NCBI RefSeq assembly: GCF_030324495.1
Contig: NZ_JACAGN010000002.1
Location: forward strand, 176,633 to 240,632
Source of the DNA: Myroides sp. 1354
GTDB lineage: Bacteria > Bacteroidota > Bacteroidia > Flavobacteriales > Flavobacteriaceae
DNA: 64,000 nt
Direction of reading: 5' to 3'
The position numbers and the translations under genes were made by a program. This document shows positions 44,656 to 53,692 of the stretch, one piece after another. Within the stretch, counting starts at the first letter, position 1, and each line of letters starts with the position of its first letter. A model generated the notes under the pieces. The model had not been told where the DNA came from. It saw only the letters and a list, made by a program, of their open reading frames with translations, and searched no databases.

Positions 44656-45374
44656 TATAGTTTGTTTAGTAGTTTTCTAATTTTTAGATTCATCACTCCA
44701 AAAATTGCTTCTTTGATAATGCCTTTTGACATTTTAGACTCTCCTCGAGTTCGATCTGTAAAAATAATTGGTACTTCCGTAATTGGAAATTGCTTGACAT
44801 AGACTCTATACTTCATTTCAATCTGAAAGGCATATCCCACAAATCGAATTTTATCTAAATCAATACATTCTAATACCTCTTTTGCATAACAAACAAAACC
44901 AGCTGTAGTGTCTTTAACTGGCATTCGCGTAATCCAACGCACATAAATAGAAGCTCCATAAGAAAGTAATACGCGATTTAACGGCCAATTAACAACATTG
45001 ACTCCCGTTACGTATCTCGATCCAATAACCATACCTCCCTGTGCCTTACAACTCGCCAACAATCGACTTAAATCGGTAGGATTGTGAGAAAAATCGGCAT
45101 CCATTTCAAAGATATAGGGATAATCCCGTTGAAGCGCCCATTTAAATCCATCTACATAAGCCGTTCCCAATCCATTTTTACCACTTCTTTTAAGCAAATG
45201 CAAGCTATTGTATTTTTTTTGCAATTGTTCTACAACCGCCGCTGTGCCGTCAGGAGAGTTATCGTCTACAATAAGCACGTGAAAACACTCGGGTAATTCG
45301 AGTACAGCCTCAATAATTTGCGTTATATTTTCGATCTCATTGTAGGTAGGAATAATAACTAGTCCTGCGTTCAT
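44655..45374 (-). CDS. Polyprenol-phosphate mannosyltransferase-like (GT2, DPM1 type)
   Basis: 239 residues. GT2 fold: VIIPTYNEIENITQ, VDDNSPDGTAAVV, FEMDADFSHNPTDL (the DxD region), and GSRYVTGVNVVNWP. No C-terminal membrane helices, as in the soluble DPM1 form. It likely transfers a hexose from a nucleotide sugar to a lipid carrier at the inner membrane for envelope glycans. First gene of the operon with dihydroorotase and DUF4296. Confidence 0.9.
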   Translation of the reverse strand: MNAGLVIIPTYNEIENITQIIEAVLELPECFHVLIVDDNSPDGTAAVVEQLQKKYNSLHLLKRSGKNGLGTAYVDGFKWALQRDYPYIFEMDADFSHNPTDLSRLLASCKAQGGMVIGSRYVTGVNVVNWPLNRVLLSYGASIYVRWITRMPVKDTTAGFVCYAKEVLECIDLDKIRFVGYAFQIEMKYRVYVKQFPITEVPIIFTDRTRGESKMSKGIIKEAIFGVMNLKIRKLLNKL

Positions 45375-45391
45375 TGTCTTTACTTTGGATA

Positions 45392-45399
45392 CAAAAATA
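45392..45399 (-). promoter_or_regulatory. -7 box TATTTTTG of DPM-pyrC operon
   Basis: Perfect TAnnTTTG on the minus strand, 17 bases before the ATG at 45374. Confidence 0.6.
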
Positions 45400-45461
45400 A
45401 CCTTTTTATAGAAAGTTCTCCCTTAAATAATTAACAAAGTAATACAAATACATTTTTTTGC

Positions 45462-45469
45462 TAATTTTG
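45462..45469 (+). promoter_or_regulatory. -7 box TAATTTTG of DUF4271 gene
   Basis: Perfect TAnnTTTG 8 bases before the ATG at 45478; transcription would start at about the start codon (leaderless). Confidence 0.45.
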
Positions 45470-45477
45470 CAAATGAT

Positions 45478-46149
45478 ATGGACAACCTACTATTAACTGA
45501 ACGAATTGTTGCCAATAAGGATTGGGCTACCCTACTATTTTTTGTGGGCTTTTCCATCATTGCTATTAATAGAACTGTTTTTAGTGTTCGATTTGCTGAA
45601 TTTACGCGTTTGGCTATCTCAGATAAGTATTTAAAGATATACAAAGACAATACAAATCTGCGCAATAGTTTTACGCTTTCCTTTTTGACCATCCAATTAT
45701 TGTCTATCACCTTCTTCTTACAAATCGCAGCGAGATCTTTTGGATTTATTGATCAATATACTTTATTATCGTTTATTCAAATTTTGAATTTTACTTGTTT
45801 TTTTGTCATTGGAAAATATTTAATTGATAAGATTATTGGCATCACCTTTGAGATAGAAGACTTTGTAGACCATTTTAATTTGCAAAAAGCCACCTATCGA
45901 AATTACATCGGAATGTATCTTTTGGGTATTGACTTGCTCTTATTTTACAACGATATAGTCAATCAATTCGCGATTAGCCTACTGGGAATTACGTTAATCT
46001 TAACAAATCTCGGTTTATACGTTATATTTATAAAAAACAATCGAAAAACGATATTAAATAAGTTGTTCTATTTTATTTTGTATCTTTGCACCCTTGAAAT
46101 AGCTCCTTATTTTATAATATACTTTGCATTTAAAAACTTTAGAGCCTAA
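45478..46149 (+). CDS. DUF4271 integral membrane protein
   Basis: 223 residues, six or seven membrane helices (for example WATLLFFVGFSIIAINRTVF and LFYFILYLCTLEIAPYF). Size, topology and position directly before the hemD-like gene match the DUF4271 family of Flavobacteriia, which has no known function. Inner membrane. The two genes are 14 bases apart and probably co-transcribed, with an extra promoter for the second. Confidence 0.82.
   Translation: MDNLLLTERIVANKDWATLLFFVGFSIIAINRTVFSVRFAEFTRLAISDKYLKIYKDNTNLRNSFTLSFLTIQLLSITFFLQIAARSFGFIDQYTLLSFIQILNFTCFFVIGKYLIDKIIGITFEIEDFVDHFNLQKATYRNYIGMYLLGIDLLLFYNDIVNQFAISLLGITLILTNLGLYVIFIKNNRKTILNKLFYFILYLCTLEIAPYFIIYFAFKNFRA
46081..46088 (+). promoter_or_regulatory. 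Internal -7 box TATCTTTG before hemD-like gene
   Basis: Perfect TAnnTTTG followed by CA, inside the last 70 bases of the DUF4271 gene and 75 bases before the next ATG. It would let the hemD-like gene be expressed separately. Confidence 0.55.
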
Positions 46150-46163
46150 ATAAGAATTAAACT

Positions 46164-46907
46164 ATGAAAGTGAAAACAATTTTGGTTTCTCAGCCAGAAC
46201 CTAAAGTAGAAAACTCACCATACTTTGAGATCGAACAAAAGTATAAAGTAAAAATTGACTTTAGGCCTTTTATACACGTTGAAGGTGTACCTGCTAAGGA
46301 CGTAAGACAACAGAAAATCGATTTAAACAACTTTACAGCCGTTATTTTAACGAGTAGAAACTCGGTAGACCACTTCTTTCGCGTTGCAGAAGAAATGCGC
46401 TATAAAGTACCTGAAACACTAAAATATTTCTGTCAATCTGAAGCCATCGCTTTTTATCTACAAAAATACGTGGTTTACCGCAAGAGAAAGATTTATGTAG
46501 GTCAGAAAGATTTCGCTGATTTAGCTCCTTTAATCAAAAAATACAAGGACGAAAAATTCTTATTATCAGCTTCCGATCAATTAAACGCAGAAGTACCTAC
46601 TATTTTAGGAGAATTGAAGGTAGATTGGACTGCAGGAACATTTTACAGAACGGTAATGAGTGATTTATCAGATTTAGCCGATGTAAAATACGATGTTTTA
46701 GCTTTCTTTAGTCCAACGGGAATCAAATCATTATTCATGAATTTCCCTGATTTCTCTCAAGACAATACTCGAATTGCAGTATTTGGTACAACAACGCAAA
46801 AAGAAGCCTTAGATCACGATTTACGCGTGGATATCATGGCTCCTTCACCAGAAGCACCATCGATGACGATGGCTCTTGAAAAATACATTCAGAAAGTAAA
46901 TAAATAG
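46164..46907 (+). CDS. hemD: Uroporphyrinogen-III synthase family protein
   Basis: 247 residues. HemD-type two-domain fold: TILVSQPEPKVENSPYF, FTAVILTSRNSVDHFFR, KRKIYVGQKDFADLAP, and YDVLAFFSPTGIKSL with IAVFGTTTQKEALDH. It would close hydroxymethylbilane to uroporphyrinogen III in haem synthesis. HemD proteins are very divergent, so the symbol is less certain than the family. A strong terminator follows. Confidence 0.85.
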   Translation: MKVKTILVSQPEPKVENSPYFEIEQKYKVKIDFRPFIHVEGVPAKDVRQQKIDLNNFTAVILTSRNSVDHFFRVAEEMRYKVPETLKYFCQSEAIAFYLQKYVVYRKRKIYVGQKDFADLAPLIKKYKDEKFLLSASDQLNAEVPTILGELKVDWTAGTFYRTVMSDLSDLADVKYDVLAFFSPTGIKSLFMNFPDFSQDNTRIAVFGTTTQKEALDHDLRVDIMAPSPEAPSMTMALEKYIQKVNK

Positions 46908-46913
46908 TTATAA

Positions 46914-46942
46914 AAAAAGCCTTCCTAGTGGAAGGCTTTTTT
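46914..46942 (+). terminator. Terminator of hemD-like gene
   Basis: 12-bp stem AAAAAGCCTTCC / GGAAGGCTTTTT with loop TAGT. Confidence 0.88.
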
Positions 46943-46943
46943 A

Positions 46944-46998
46944 GTTATGAGTTATCAGTTATGAGTTATCAGATAACAGTTAACTCATAACTCATAAC
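46944..46998. repeat. 14-bp tandem repeat with inverted copy
   Basis: GTTATGAGTTATCA occurs twice head to tail (46944-46957, 46958-46971), followed by GATAACAGT and an inverted copy (TAACTCATAACTCATAAC, 46981-46998). The block fills the gap between two convergent terminators and could fold into a long hairpin. Confidence 0.75.
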
Positions 46999-47000
46999 CA

Positions 47001-47031
47001 AAAAAAAAGAGAGCTTTTAGCTCTCTTTTTT
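47001..47031 (-). terminator. Terminator of pckA
   Basis: Minus strand: stem GAGAGCT / AGCTCTC with a 3-base loop, then eight T. Confidence 0.85.
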
Positions 47032-47035
47032 TGTA

Positions 47036-48655
47036 TTACAACTGTGGTCCTGCTTCAACTAAAGCTTTTCCAGCATCGTTATTCGTGTATAAATTGAAGT
47101 TTTTGATGAATAAAGCAGCTAAGTCTTTTGCTTTATCTTCCCATTCTTTTGCATCACCATACGTATTGCGAGGATCTAAGATATTGGTATCAACCCCTTC
47201 CAAAGCTGTTGGTACAACAAAATTATAGATAGGAACAATTTTTGTCTCTGCATTCTCGATAGAACCATCTAAGATTCTGTCAATGATTGCACGAGTATCC
47301 TTAATAGAGATACGTTTTCCTGTACCATTCCAACCTGTATTTACCATATAGGCAGTAGCATTGTGCTCTTCCATTTTCTTCACTAACTCTTCACCGTATT
47401 TTGTTGGATGTAAAGACAAGAATGCTTTACCAAAACAAGCGGAAAAAGTAGGTTCTGGTTGAGTTACTCCTCTTTCAGTACCTGCTAATTTAGCCGTAAA
47501 TCCAGACAAGAAGTAGTATTTTGTTTGTTCTGGTGTCAATTTAGAAACTGGAGGCATTACTCCAAAAGCATCTGCTGTTAAGAAGATTACTTTTGTAGCA
47601 TGTCCTGCTTTAGAAACTGGCTTAACAATATTTTCAATATGATCAATTGGGTAAGAAACACGAGTGTTTTGTGTCACAGAACCATCGTTAAAATCGATAA
47701 CTCCGTTAGCATCAACCGTTACGTTTTCCAATAAAGCATCACGGCGAATCGCACCATAAATATCTGGTTCGTTTTCTTTGCTTAAGCTAATGGTTTTAGC
47801 ATAACAACCTCCTTCGAAATTGAATACTCCTTCATCATCCCATCCGTGCTCATCATCCCCAATTAACTCGCGTTTTGGATCCGTTGACAATGTTGTTTTT
47901 CCTGTTCCAGATAATCCGAAGAATACAGCTACATCACCATCTTTACCTTTGTTAGCAGAACAGTGCATTGATGCCATTCCCTTCAATGGTAAATAGTAAT
48001 TCATCATCGAGAACAATCCTTTTTTCATTTCACCTCCGTACCAAGTACCACCGATGATTTGAACTTTCTCGGTTAAATTGAATGCAATATATACTTCTGA
48101 ATTTAATCCGTATGCTTTGTAATCTTTAAAAGTCGTTTTAGAACCATTCATTACCACGAAATCAGGCTCACCGAAGTTTGCTAATTCCTCTTCTGTAGGA
48201 CGGATGAACATGTTTTTCACGAAATGTGCTTGCCATGCTACTTCCATAATGAATCTTACTTTTAAGCGCGTATTTTCATTCGCACCACAGAAAGCGTCAA
48301 CAACATAAAGTTTTTTTCCTGACAATTCATTTACTGTAGTCGCTTTTAAAGCTTCCCACGTTTTTTGGTCAATTGGCTTATTGTCATTTGGCGATTCTGG
48401 AGAATTCCACCATACGGTATTCTCAGTAACTGAGTCCTTTACGATATATTTATCTTTTGGAGAACGACCAGTGAACTCACCTGTCATAACATTTACAGCT
48501 CCTAATTCAGTTACTTGTCCTTTTTCAAAACCCTGTAGGTCAGACTTAATTTCTTCATTATATAAAAGATCGTAGGAAGGATTATATACAATCTCTACAA
48601 CATCTTTAATACCATATTTTTCAAGTGAAATTGATTGCGTATTAGCCATTTTCAT
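47036..48655 (-). CDS. pckA: Phosphoenolpyruvate carboxykinase (ATP)
   Basis: 539 residues. [14 protein letters not shown] near the N-terminus, kinase-1a loop [11 protein letters not shown], kinase-2 region [20 protein letters not shown], and [18 protein letters not shown]. It converts oxaloacetate to phosphoenolpyruvate for gluconeogenesis. The start may be the second ATG (48649). It has its own promoter and terminator. Confidence 0.98.
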   Translation of the reverse strand: MKMANTQSISLEKYGIKDVVEIVYNPSYDLLYNEEIKSDLQGFEKGQVTELGAVNVMTGEFTGRSPKDKYIVKDSVTENTVWWNSPESPNDNKPIDQKTWEALKATTVNELSGKKLYVVDAFCGANENTRLKVRFIMEVAWQAHFVKNMFIRPTEEELANFGEPDFVVMNGSKTTFKDYKAYGLNSEVYIAFNLTEKVQIIGGTWYGGEMKKGLFSMMNYYLPLKGMASMHCSANKGKDGDVAVFFGLSGTGKTTLSTDPKRELIGDDEHGWDDEGVFNFEGGCYAKTISLSKENEPDIYGAIRRDALLENVTVDANGVIDFNDGSVTQNTRVSYPIDHIENIVKPVSKAGHATKVIFLTADAFGVMPPVSKLTPEQTKYYFLSGFTAKLAGTERGVTQPEPTFSACFGKAFLSLHPTKYGEELVKKMEEHNATAYMVNTGWNGTGKRISIKDTRAIIDRILDGSIENAETKIVPIYNFVVPTALEGVDTNILDPRNTYGDAKEWEDKAKDLAALFIKNFNLYTNNDAGKALVEAGPQL

Positions 48656-48684
48656 TATGTTATGTTGTCTTTTTAATTAATATG

Positions 48685-48692
48685 CAAACTTA
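48685..48692 (-). promoter_or_regulatory. -7 box TAAGTTTG of pckA
   Basis: Perfect TAnnTTTG on the minus strand, 29 bases before the ATG at 48655. Confidence 0.6.
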
Positions 48693-48722
48693 GAAATAAA
48701 TTTAATATAACGATACACAAAA

Positions 48723-49121
48723 CTAGATTTTCGTGCTTTTTCCTATTTTAAGGGTCTGAATTGCAGCATACACCCAGGCTATAATCATGAAAACACCTCC
48801 TATAGGAGTCACTGGACCTAAGAATTTTACATTAAATCCAGACAAACCATTGAAGGTAAGGAGATAAATTGACCCTGAGAATAGAGTCACACCGATCAAA
48901 GTCAAGATAAACAACCTCTTTTTCACTGCATCAGAGAAGAAAGAAGAAAGACCTACAAACAATAAAAAGAAAACGTGATACATCTGATAGCGAACACCAA
49001 CTTCATAGGAAGCGACAGCCGTTTCACTTACAATCTTTTTTAGTCCATGTGCTCCAAAAGCCCCCAAAATAATACCTAAAGCACCTAATAATGTTGCCGT
49101 TATAATAATTTTTCGTCCCAT
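48723..49121 (-). CDS. DUF423 family membrane protein
   Basis: 132 residues, four membrane helices. GALGIILGAFGAHGLKKIVS and later PVTPIGGVFMIIAWVYAA are the conserved marks of the DUF423 (YwdK/YgdD-like) family, of unknown function. Inner membrane. It lies 67 bases upstream of pckA on the same strand. Confidence 0.88.
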   Translation of the reverse strand: MGRKIIITATLLGALGIILGAFGAHGLKKIVSETAVASYEVGVRYQMYHVFFLLFVGLSSFFSDAVKKRLFILTLIGVTLFSGSIYLLTFNGLSGFNVKFLGPVTPIGGVFMIIAWVYAAIQTLKIGKSTKI

Positions 49122-49541
49122 TTATTTTTCCTCCGAAGATACAACTTATCCACTAAACCCCCTAAGTGATTCCCTAAAAATAATTGTACACACCACATAC
49201 CGAGGCAGTTATTCAATACTCTCAAACTGAGATTTCTATATTATATTAATCTCTTTTTTCCATATTTTTTAGTTTTTTACCAAACAAAAAAAATTCTACT
49301 CCCCCCTACTTCCACTCTAGTTAAGATTCATTAAAAGTCATTTTTCATTTCTTTGTTGATTTTTCACCAAGAAAAATCAAACCTCAAATACCTAAAATTC
49401 TCTTTGAAATGTTTAGCCTCAAAAAAGGTGTTATTTAATTCTTGTTCTAGATACTATAAAACTTTTTTTAGCAAATATTTTATCTCAATCATTATATAAT
49501 TCCTTACTTTCGTAACTCGTAAAACAACCAAAAACAAAATA
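49122..49541. other. Divergent intergenic region
   Basis: 420 bases between the DUF423 gene (-) and the saccharopine dehydrogenase gene (+). Very AT-rich, with one C run (CCCCCC near 49303). Apart from a near-consensus -7 box for the right-hand gene, I see nothing in it. Confidence 0.4.
49506..49513 (+). promoter_or_regulatory. -7 box TACTTTCG of saccharopine dehydrogenase gene
   Basis: 7 of 8 matches to TAnnTTTG, 28 bases before the ATG; the same TACTTTCG variant occurs before the TIR-like gene at 2372. Confidence 0.45.
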
Positions 49542-50891
49542 ATGAAAGAAATATTAATCGTAGGCGCTGGCCGTTCTGCCTCTTCACTTATTAAGTATTT
49601 ACTTGAAAAATCTACGACAGAAAACCTTCATTTAACCATTTGCGATTTATCTCTGGCATTAGCAGAGAAAAAAGCAATGGGACATCCGAATGCCACGGCA
49701 AAGGAATTTGATTTATTTAATACAGCACAAAGACAAGAATTGGTTCAACAAGCTGATATTGTCATTTCAATGTTACCTGCAGCTTTGCACATTGAATTGG
49801 CAAAAGACTGTATCCGCTTTAAGAAACACTTAGCAACCGCTTCCTATATCAGCCCTGCAATGGCTGCGTTAGATGAAGAAGTGAAAGCAAACAACTTGGT
49901 ATTCATGAACGAAATCGGATTAGATCCAGGAATCGACCACATGAGTGCCATGAAAATTATTCACGAGGTAAAAGCTAAAGGAGGAAAAGTAATTTCTTTT
50001 GAATCTTTCTGTGGAGGATTAATGGCTCCAGAATCAGACACCAATTTATGGAACTATAAATTTACTTGGAATCCGCGTAACGTGGTTTTAGCAGGGCAAG
50101 GTGGTGCTGCTAAATTTATCCAAGAAGGACAATACAAATACATTCCATATAATAAAGTTTTCAGACGTACTGAATTCTTAAATGTAGAGGGATATGGCAA
50201 GTTCGAAGCATATGCCAACCGCGATTCCTTGAAATACCAAAGTGTGTATGGCTTAGACGACGCAAAAACAATCTTTAGAGGAACGATTCGCCGTGTGGGA
50301 TATTCTAGAGCATGGAATTTATTTGTTGAATTGGGAATTACAGATGATACTTATGTAATTGACAACTCAGAAACCATGTCTTACCGTGAATTCATCAACC
50401 TTTATTTACCATACCACCCAACAGATACAGTTGAAACGAAATTGAGATTGGCGTTGAACATCGATCAAGATGATATTGTGTGGGAAAAATTATTGGAGTT
50501 AGATTTATTCAACCCAGATAAAATCATTGGACTGAAAAATGCTACTCCGGCACAAATCCTAGAAAAAATCTTAGCCGATAGCTGGACATTAGAGCCGGAA
50601 GATAAAGATATGATTGTGATGTACCACAAGATTGGTTACGAATTAAACGGAGAGAAAAGACAAATTGACTCGACGATGATTTGTATTGGTGATGATCAAA
50701 CGTATACAGCCATGGCTAAAACAGTTGGATTACCACTAGCCATTGCAGCCTTAAAGATAATCAAAGGCATCATCAGTACACCAGGGGTACAAATGCCAAT
50801 TGAAGAAGAGGTGTATGCTCCAATTCTAAAAGAACTAGAAGAAAACGGCATCGTTTTCGACGAAAAAGAAGTAGAATATCAAGGATTCTAA
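49542..50891 (+). CDS. Saccharopine dehydrogenase family protein
   Basis: 449 residues. An N-terminal Rossmann domain (ILIVGAGRSASSLIKYLL), then FMNEIGLDPGIDHMSAMKII and ESFCGGLMAPESDTNLWNYK, which mark the C-terminal domain of LYS9-type saccharopine dehydrogenases (glutamate-forming). In Bacteroidota such enzymes serve lysine breakdown or related amino-acid metabolism; the direction is not visible here. Single gene with a bidirectional terminator after it. Confidence 0.92.
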   Translation: MKEILIVGAGRSASSLIKYLLEKSTTENLHLTICDLSLALAEKKAMGHPNATAKEFDLFNTAQRQELVQQADIVISMLPAALHIELAKDCIRFKKHLATASYISPAMAALDEEVKANNLVFMNEIGLDPGIDHMSAMKIIHEVKAKGGKVISFESFCGGLMAPESDTNLWNYKFTWNPRNVVLAGQGGAAKFIQEGQYKYIPYNKVFRRTEFLNVEGYGKFEAYANRDSLKYQSVYGLDDAKTIFRGTIRRVGYSRAWNLFVELGITDDTYVIDNSETMSYREFINLYLPYHPTDTVETKLRLALNIDQDDIVWEKLLELDLFNPDKIIGLKNATPAQILEKILADSWTLEPEDKDMIVMYHKIGYELNGEKRQIDSTMICIGDDQTYTAMAKTVGLPLAIAALKIIKGIISTPGVQMPIEEEVYAPILKELEENGIVFDEKEVEYQGF

Positions 50892-50897
50892 TCAATA

Positions 50898-50933
50898 AAA
50901 AAAGGTCTAAAGCAATGCTTTAGACCTTTTTTT
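50898..50933. terminator. Bidirectional terminator
   Basis: 16-bp perfect stem AAAAAAGGTCTAAAGC / GCTTTAGACCTTTTTT with loop AAT, between convergent genes. Confidence 0.92.
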
Positions 50934-50956
50934 ATTACTTCGTTTTACTCGAGATT

Positions 50957-51796
50957 TTATTCCATGCGATCAAATTTAAGTACATCACCATCAAAGTGAG
51001 ATAAAATCAGTTCCTCAGGTGTAACGCGAACAACATATTGCCCCATATTCTCAATGGCTAATATCTCCTGGTTGTTCCACAAAAAATCATATTGATAGTT
51101 GTAATTAACAATACTCGATTGAATATATCGATCAAAATAATCTCCTTTTTTCTCAGCAGAGCTATTGTAAATCACAACTTTATTGCTCATTGTAAAATCG
51201 TATCTCACAACTTCCTTTACGTTAAATACTCTTGAGGTTCCTTTAAAAGCTTGAATACTTCTCAATTGCCATTTTCCAATAACCAATAACTTATCTTTAT
51301 CGGAAATTGTAGGATACGCCATTCCACCTAACATTCTTTTAAACGCAAATATTTCTCCGGCATCATTAAATAAAATCAATTCTTTATCTGTCACTTTGAG
51401 ATCAAAAGCCATTGAATTAAAAGATGAATTAATATATAGTTTCTCTCTCTTATCCTCCTTTTCATCCCATTGCTTGACATAATCAAACAAATGAGTCAAC
51501 TCACCTGTTCTAGTTAAGGCAGCTGTTTGCTCCATCGTTTCAACAATTTTATTTGATTGATTATAAACCTTTAACTTTTCTTCTGGTAAAAAAGAATACG
51601 TAATCAAGACACCTGAGTCAAACAAATTTAGTTGTTCTCCTTGTGGGTTTGAATACTGAACCAATTGCCAATTGCCTAATAAAAGCTTCTTTTGCTCCGC
51701 GGTAATTTTCTTGTAAGAGGGTACAGCCGTATCGTCAGTGTTACAAGAGGTAAACACAACAAAAAGTAATAGTACGTAAGGGAATAGTTTTTTCAT
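50957..51796 (-). CDS. Lipoprotein with two lipocalin-like repeats
   Basis: 279 residues. Lipobox FTSC (Cys18). The mature part has two similar halves: the first opens LLLGNWQLVQYSNPQG (about residue 39), the second LVIGKWQLRSIQAFKG (about residue 170), each followed by beta strands, as in small lipocalin-like lipoproteins of Bacteroidota. The ligand is unknown. It is the last of three minus-strand genes for surface proteins, 3 bases after the protease gene. Confidence 0.68.
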   Translation of the reverse strand: MKKLFPYVLLLFVVFTSCNTDDTAVPSYKKITAEQKKLLLGNWQLVQYSNPQGEQLNLFDSGVLITYSFLPEEKLKVYNQSNKIVETMEQTAALTRTGELTHLFDYVKQWDEKEDKREKLYINSSFNSMAFDLKVTDKELILFNDAGEIFAFKRMLGGMAYPTISDKDKLLVIGKWQLRSIQAFKGTSRVFNVKEVVRYDFTMSNKVVIYNSSAEKKGDYFDRYIQSSIVNYNYQYDFLWNNQEILAIENMGQYVVRVTPEELILSHFDGDVLKFDRME

Positions 51797-51799
51797 TAT

Positions 51800-53686
51800 T
51801 TATTTTTTCATTATTTTTTGACTGTTACTGGTTCCGTCTTCCATCGTAAATCGAATCAAATACAATCCTTTTTTCAAATGGGAAAGGTTCACTTTAAACT
51901 CTTCCTGGTGGTTTACTTTGGCACTACTACTTGTTTGTCCAATTTCATTAAATAACTCCCAGTACACAATAGCTTGATTGGACGTTACGGTAACTTGATC
52001 GGAAGTTGGGTTGGGGTATATTTGTATAATAGATTGATTTTCTTCATTTGTTCCTTGATCTTCTGTAAAACTTACTGCAACGCTTGTTGCTCTTGCATTT
52101 CCAGCACATGGAAGCACTTTCCCTAAAAACACAGCACCTTCAGTTGCCTTAAATCCATTTTTTAATAGAACTGAATTACCTAAATAAACGGCCATTCCGC
52201 CTGGTTCAATAAGATTAGTTGCTGTAACAGTATTAGAAGCTTGCTTTAAATCATAAATTAGATTTGATACTGTTGAAGTAACCGCAATATTTTCCATACA
52301 ATTAATTGAACAATCTTTTAAACATGTAGAAAGCCAATCATTAGATGAACGAGCAACTACCGCTCTCATACGATTCCCCGGTTGTGGTCCAAATCCCTCG
52401 CTAAAACTTACTCCTGGACTTCCATAAAAACCTTGATCACAATAGCTCATGATTGTTCCTCCTTGCGCAGGTAAAATAGGGTTATTAGCCTCATAACAAT
52501 TATATCCTTCAGTATTACTATAAAGTTCTCCGTAATAATCAAAATAAGCCGTACCACAATTATCTATAGCTGAATTATTTCCATTCCATTCACAAGCATG
52601 TGTATGATGAGAACCAAAAATATGTCCTAGCTCATGAGAGATGACACTAACTGGTCTAGAAAAAACAGGTACCAAATTTACATTTCCCAATATACCAGAG
52701 ACACCAACTTTCCACGATTTGCTTCTACATAACGTTGAATTATAAGGAGTACGATATGCTATTCCTCCATTTGTCCTTTTGGTAAACAACATACTAATAT
52801 TTCCAGAAAAATTTCCAGAGAGATAAGATCGATAGGAATCCAGTTGTCCCCCACTAGCGGGATCTAGAGTAGCAAAAGGGTCTGGCGAGGTCCAAATCCT
52901 TATATTAGAAATTCCAATACGGATTCCTTCATTTTGATAGAGAAGTGCTACTTGATTAAAAAGAGTTGCCATATAACTTTCAGTACGCAAAAAATTATAC
53001 TGATTAAACGTATATACATCATAAGCTACATCTAATTGTATTTTTACACAATTAGGCAGTAATTCTTTCCCATTTAAAGTATTAGCAGTCATATCCTTAA
53101 TAGATGCTATTGCTTTCTCTTCTTTTAATTCAACTTCTTCACAGGTCCAATCAGACTCTTTAATTAAATTACTATCTTTATAAAATATCACTCCTTTTTT
53201 GGAAATCGTTCCAATATTAAAATTACCATACTTATTAGATATTACTCCTCCTATTCCATCTTCAAAAAAACTAATCGCTACTAAACTCCTCGAATCATCT
53301 TTTACCACTCCTCGATAATGTTTAATGCTTCGATTTGATGAAATAATTTTTCCTTTATCCGTAACCACTTCATAGTCATAGAAACTATCATCCACGGCTA
53401 CTAATTCTAAGGTTATGGTTTGATTGTGTAACGGTAGGTCCAAACTAAACGAGCGTTCTTTATGTGAAATTGCTTTGGCATCAAACTGAAAAAAATCAAC
53501 TTCTTTGCTGTTTCTAAACTCTTTCGCTACAGCAGGATCTAATTTATCAGGCTTAAAAGCCCCGTGAACGGGAGTGAATTTTTCTCCGTTCAACTTTTCA
53601 TTTTGTATCTGTTGGTAAATTAAATTCTCTTGACCTAGAGCAGATAATCCCAAACACCATACAAAGAGTATGAATATTTTTCTCAT
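51800..53686 (-). CDS. Secreted zinc metalloprotease with type IX sorting domain
   Basis: 628 residues. Signal peptide (1-18), a propeptide-like region (to about residue 200), then a reprolysin-like (M12) protease domain with VISHELGHIFGSHHTHACEW (HExxHxxGxxH zinc motif) and the Met-turn GGTIMSYC. The C-terminus is a type A sorting domain (IQIYPNPTSDQVTV ... GLYLIRF ... KIMKK), which directs export by the type IX secretion system and attachment to the surface. It belongs to the same run as a fibre-like protein and a lipoprotein. Confidence 0.92.
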   Translation of the reverse strand: MRKIFILFVWCLGLSALGQENLIYQQIQNEKLNGEKFTPVHGAFKPDKLDPAVAKEFRNSKEVDFFQFDAKAISHKERSFSLDLPLHNQTITLELVAVDDSFYDYEVVTDKGKIISSNRSIKHYRGVVKDDSRSLVAISFFEDGIGGVISNKYGNFNIGTISKKGVIFYKDSNLIKESDWTCEEVELKEEKAIASIKDMTANTLNGKELLPNCVKIQLDVAYDVYTFNQYNFLRTESYMATLFNQVALLYQNEGIRIGISNIRIWTSPDPFATLDPASGGQLDSYRSYLSGNFSGNISMLFTKRTNGGIAYRTPYNSTLCRSKSWKVGVSGILGNVNLVPVFSRPVSVISHELGHIFGSHHTHACEWNGNNSAIDNCGTAYFDYYGELYSNTEGYNCYEANNPILPAQGGTIMSYCDQGFYGSPGVSFSEGFGPQPGNRMRAVVARSSNDWLSTCLKDCSINCMENIAVTSTVSNLIYDLKQASNTVTATNLIEPGGMAVYLGNSVLLKNGFKATEGAVFLGKVLPCAGNARATSVAVSFTEDQGTNEENQSIIQIYPNPTSDQVTVTSNQAIVYWELFNEIGQTSSSAKVNHQEEFKVNLSHLKKGLYLIRFTMEDGTSNSQKIMKK

Positions 53687-53692
53687 CTAAAT

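Noticed and set aside
46944..46998. Insertion sequence remnant
   Set aside because: No transposase fragment or target duplication is seen; the block is only short repeats.
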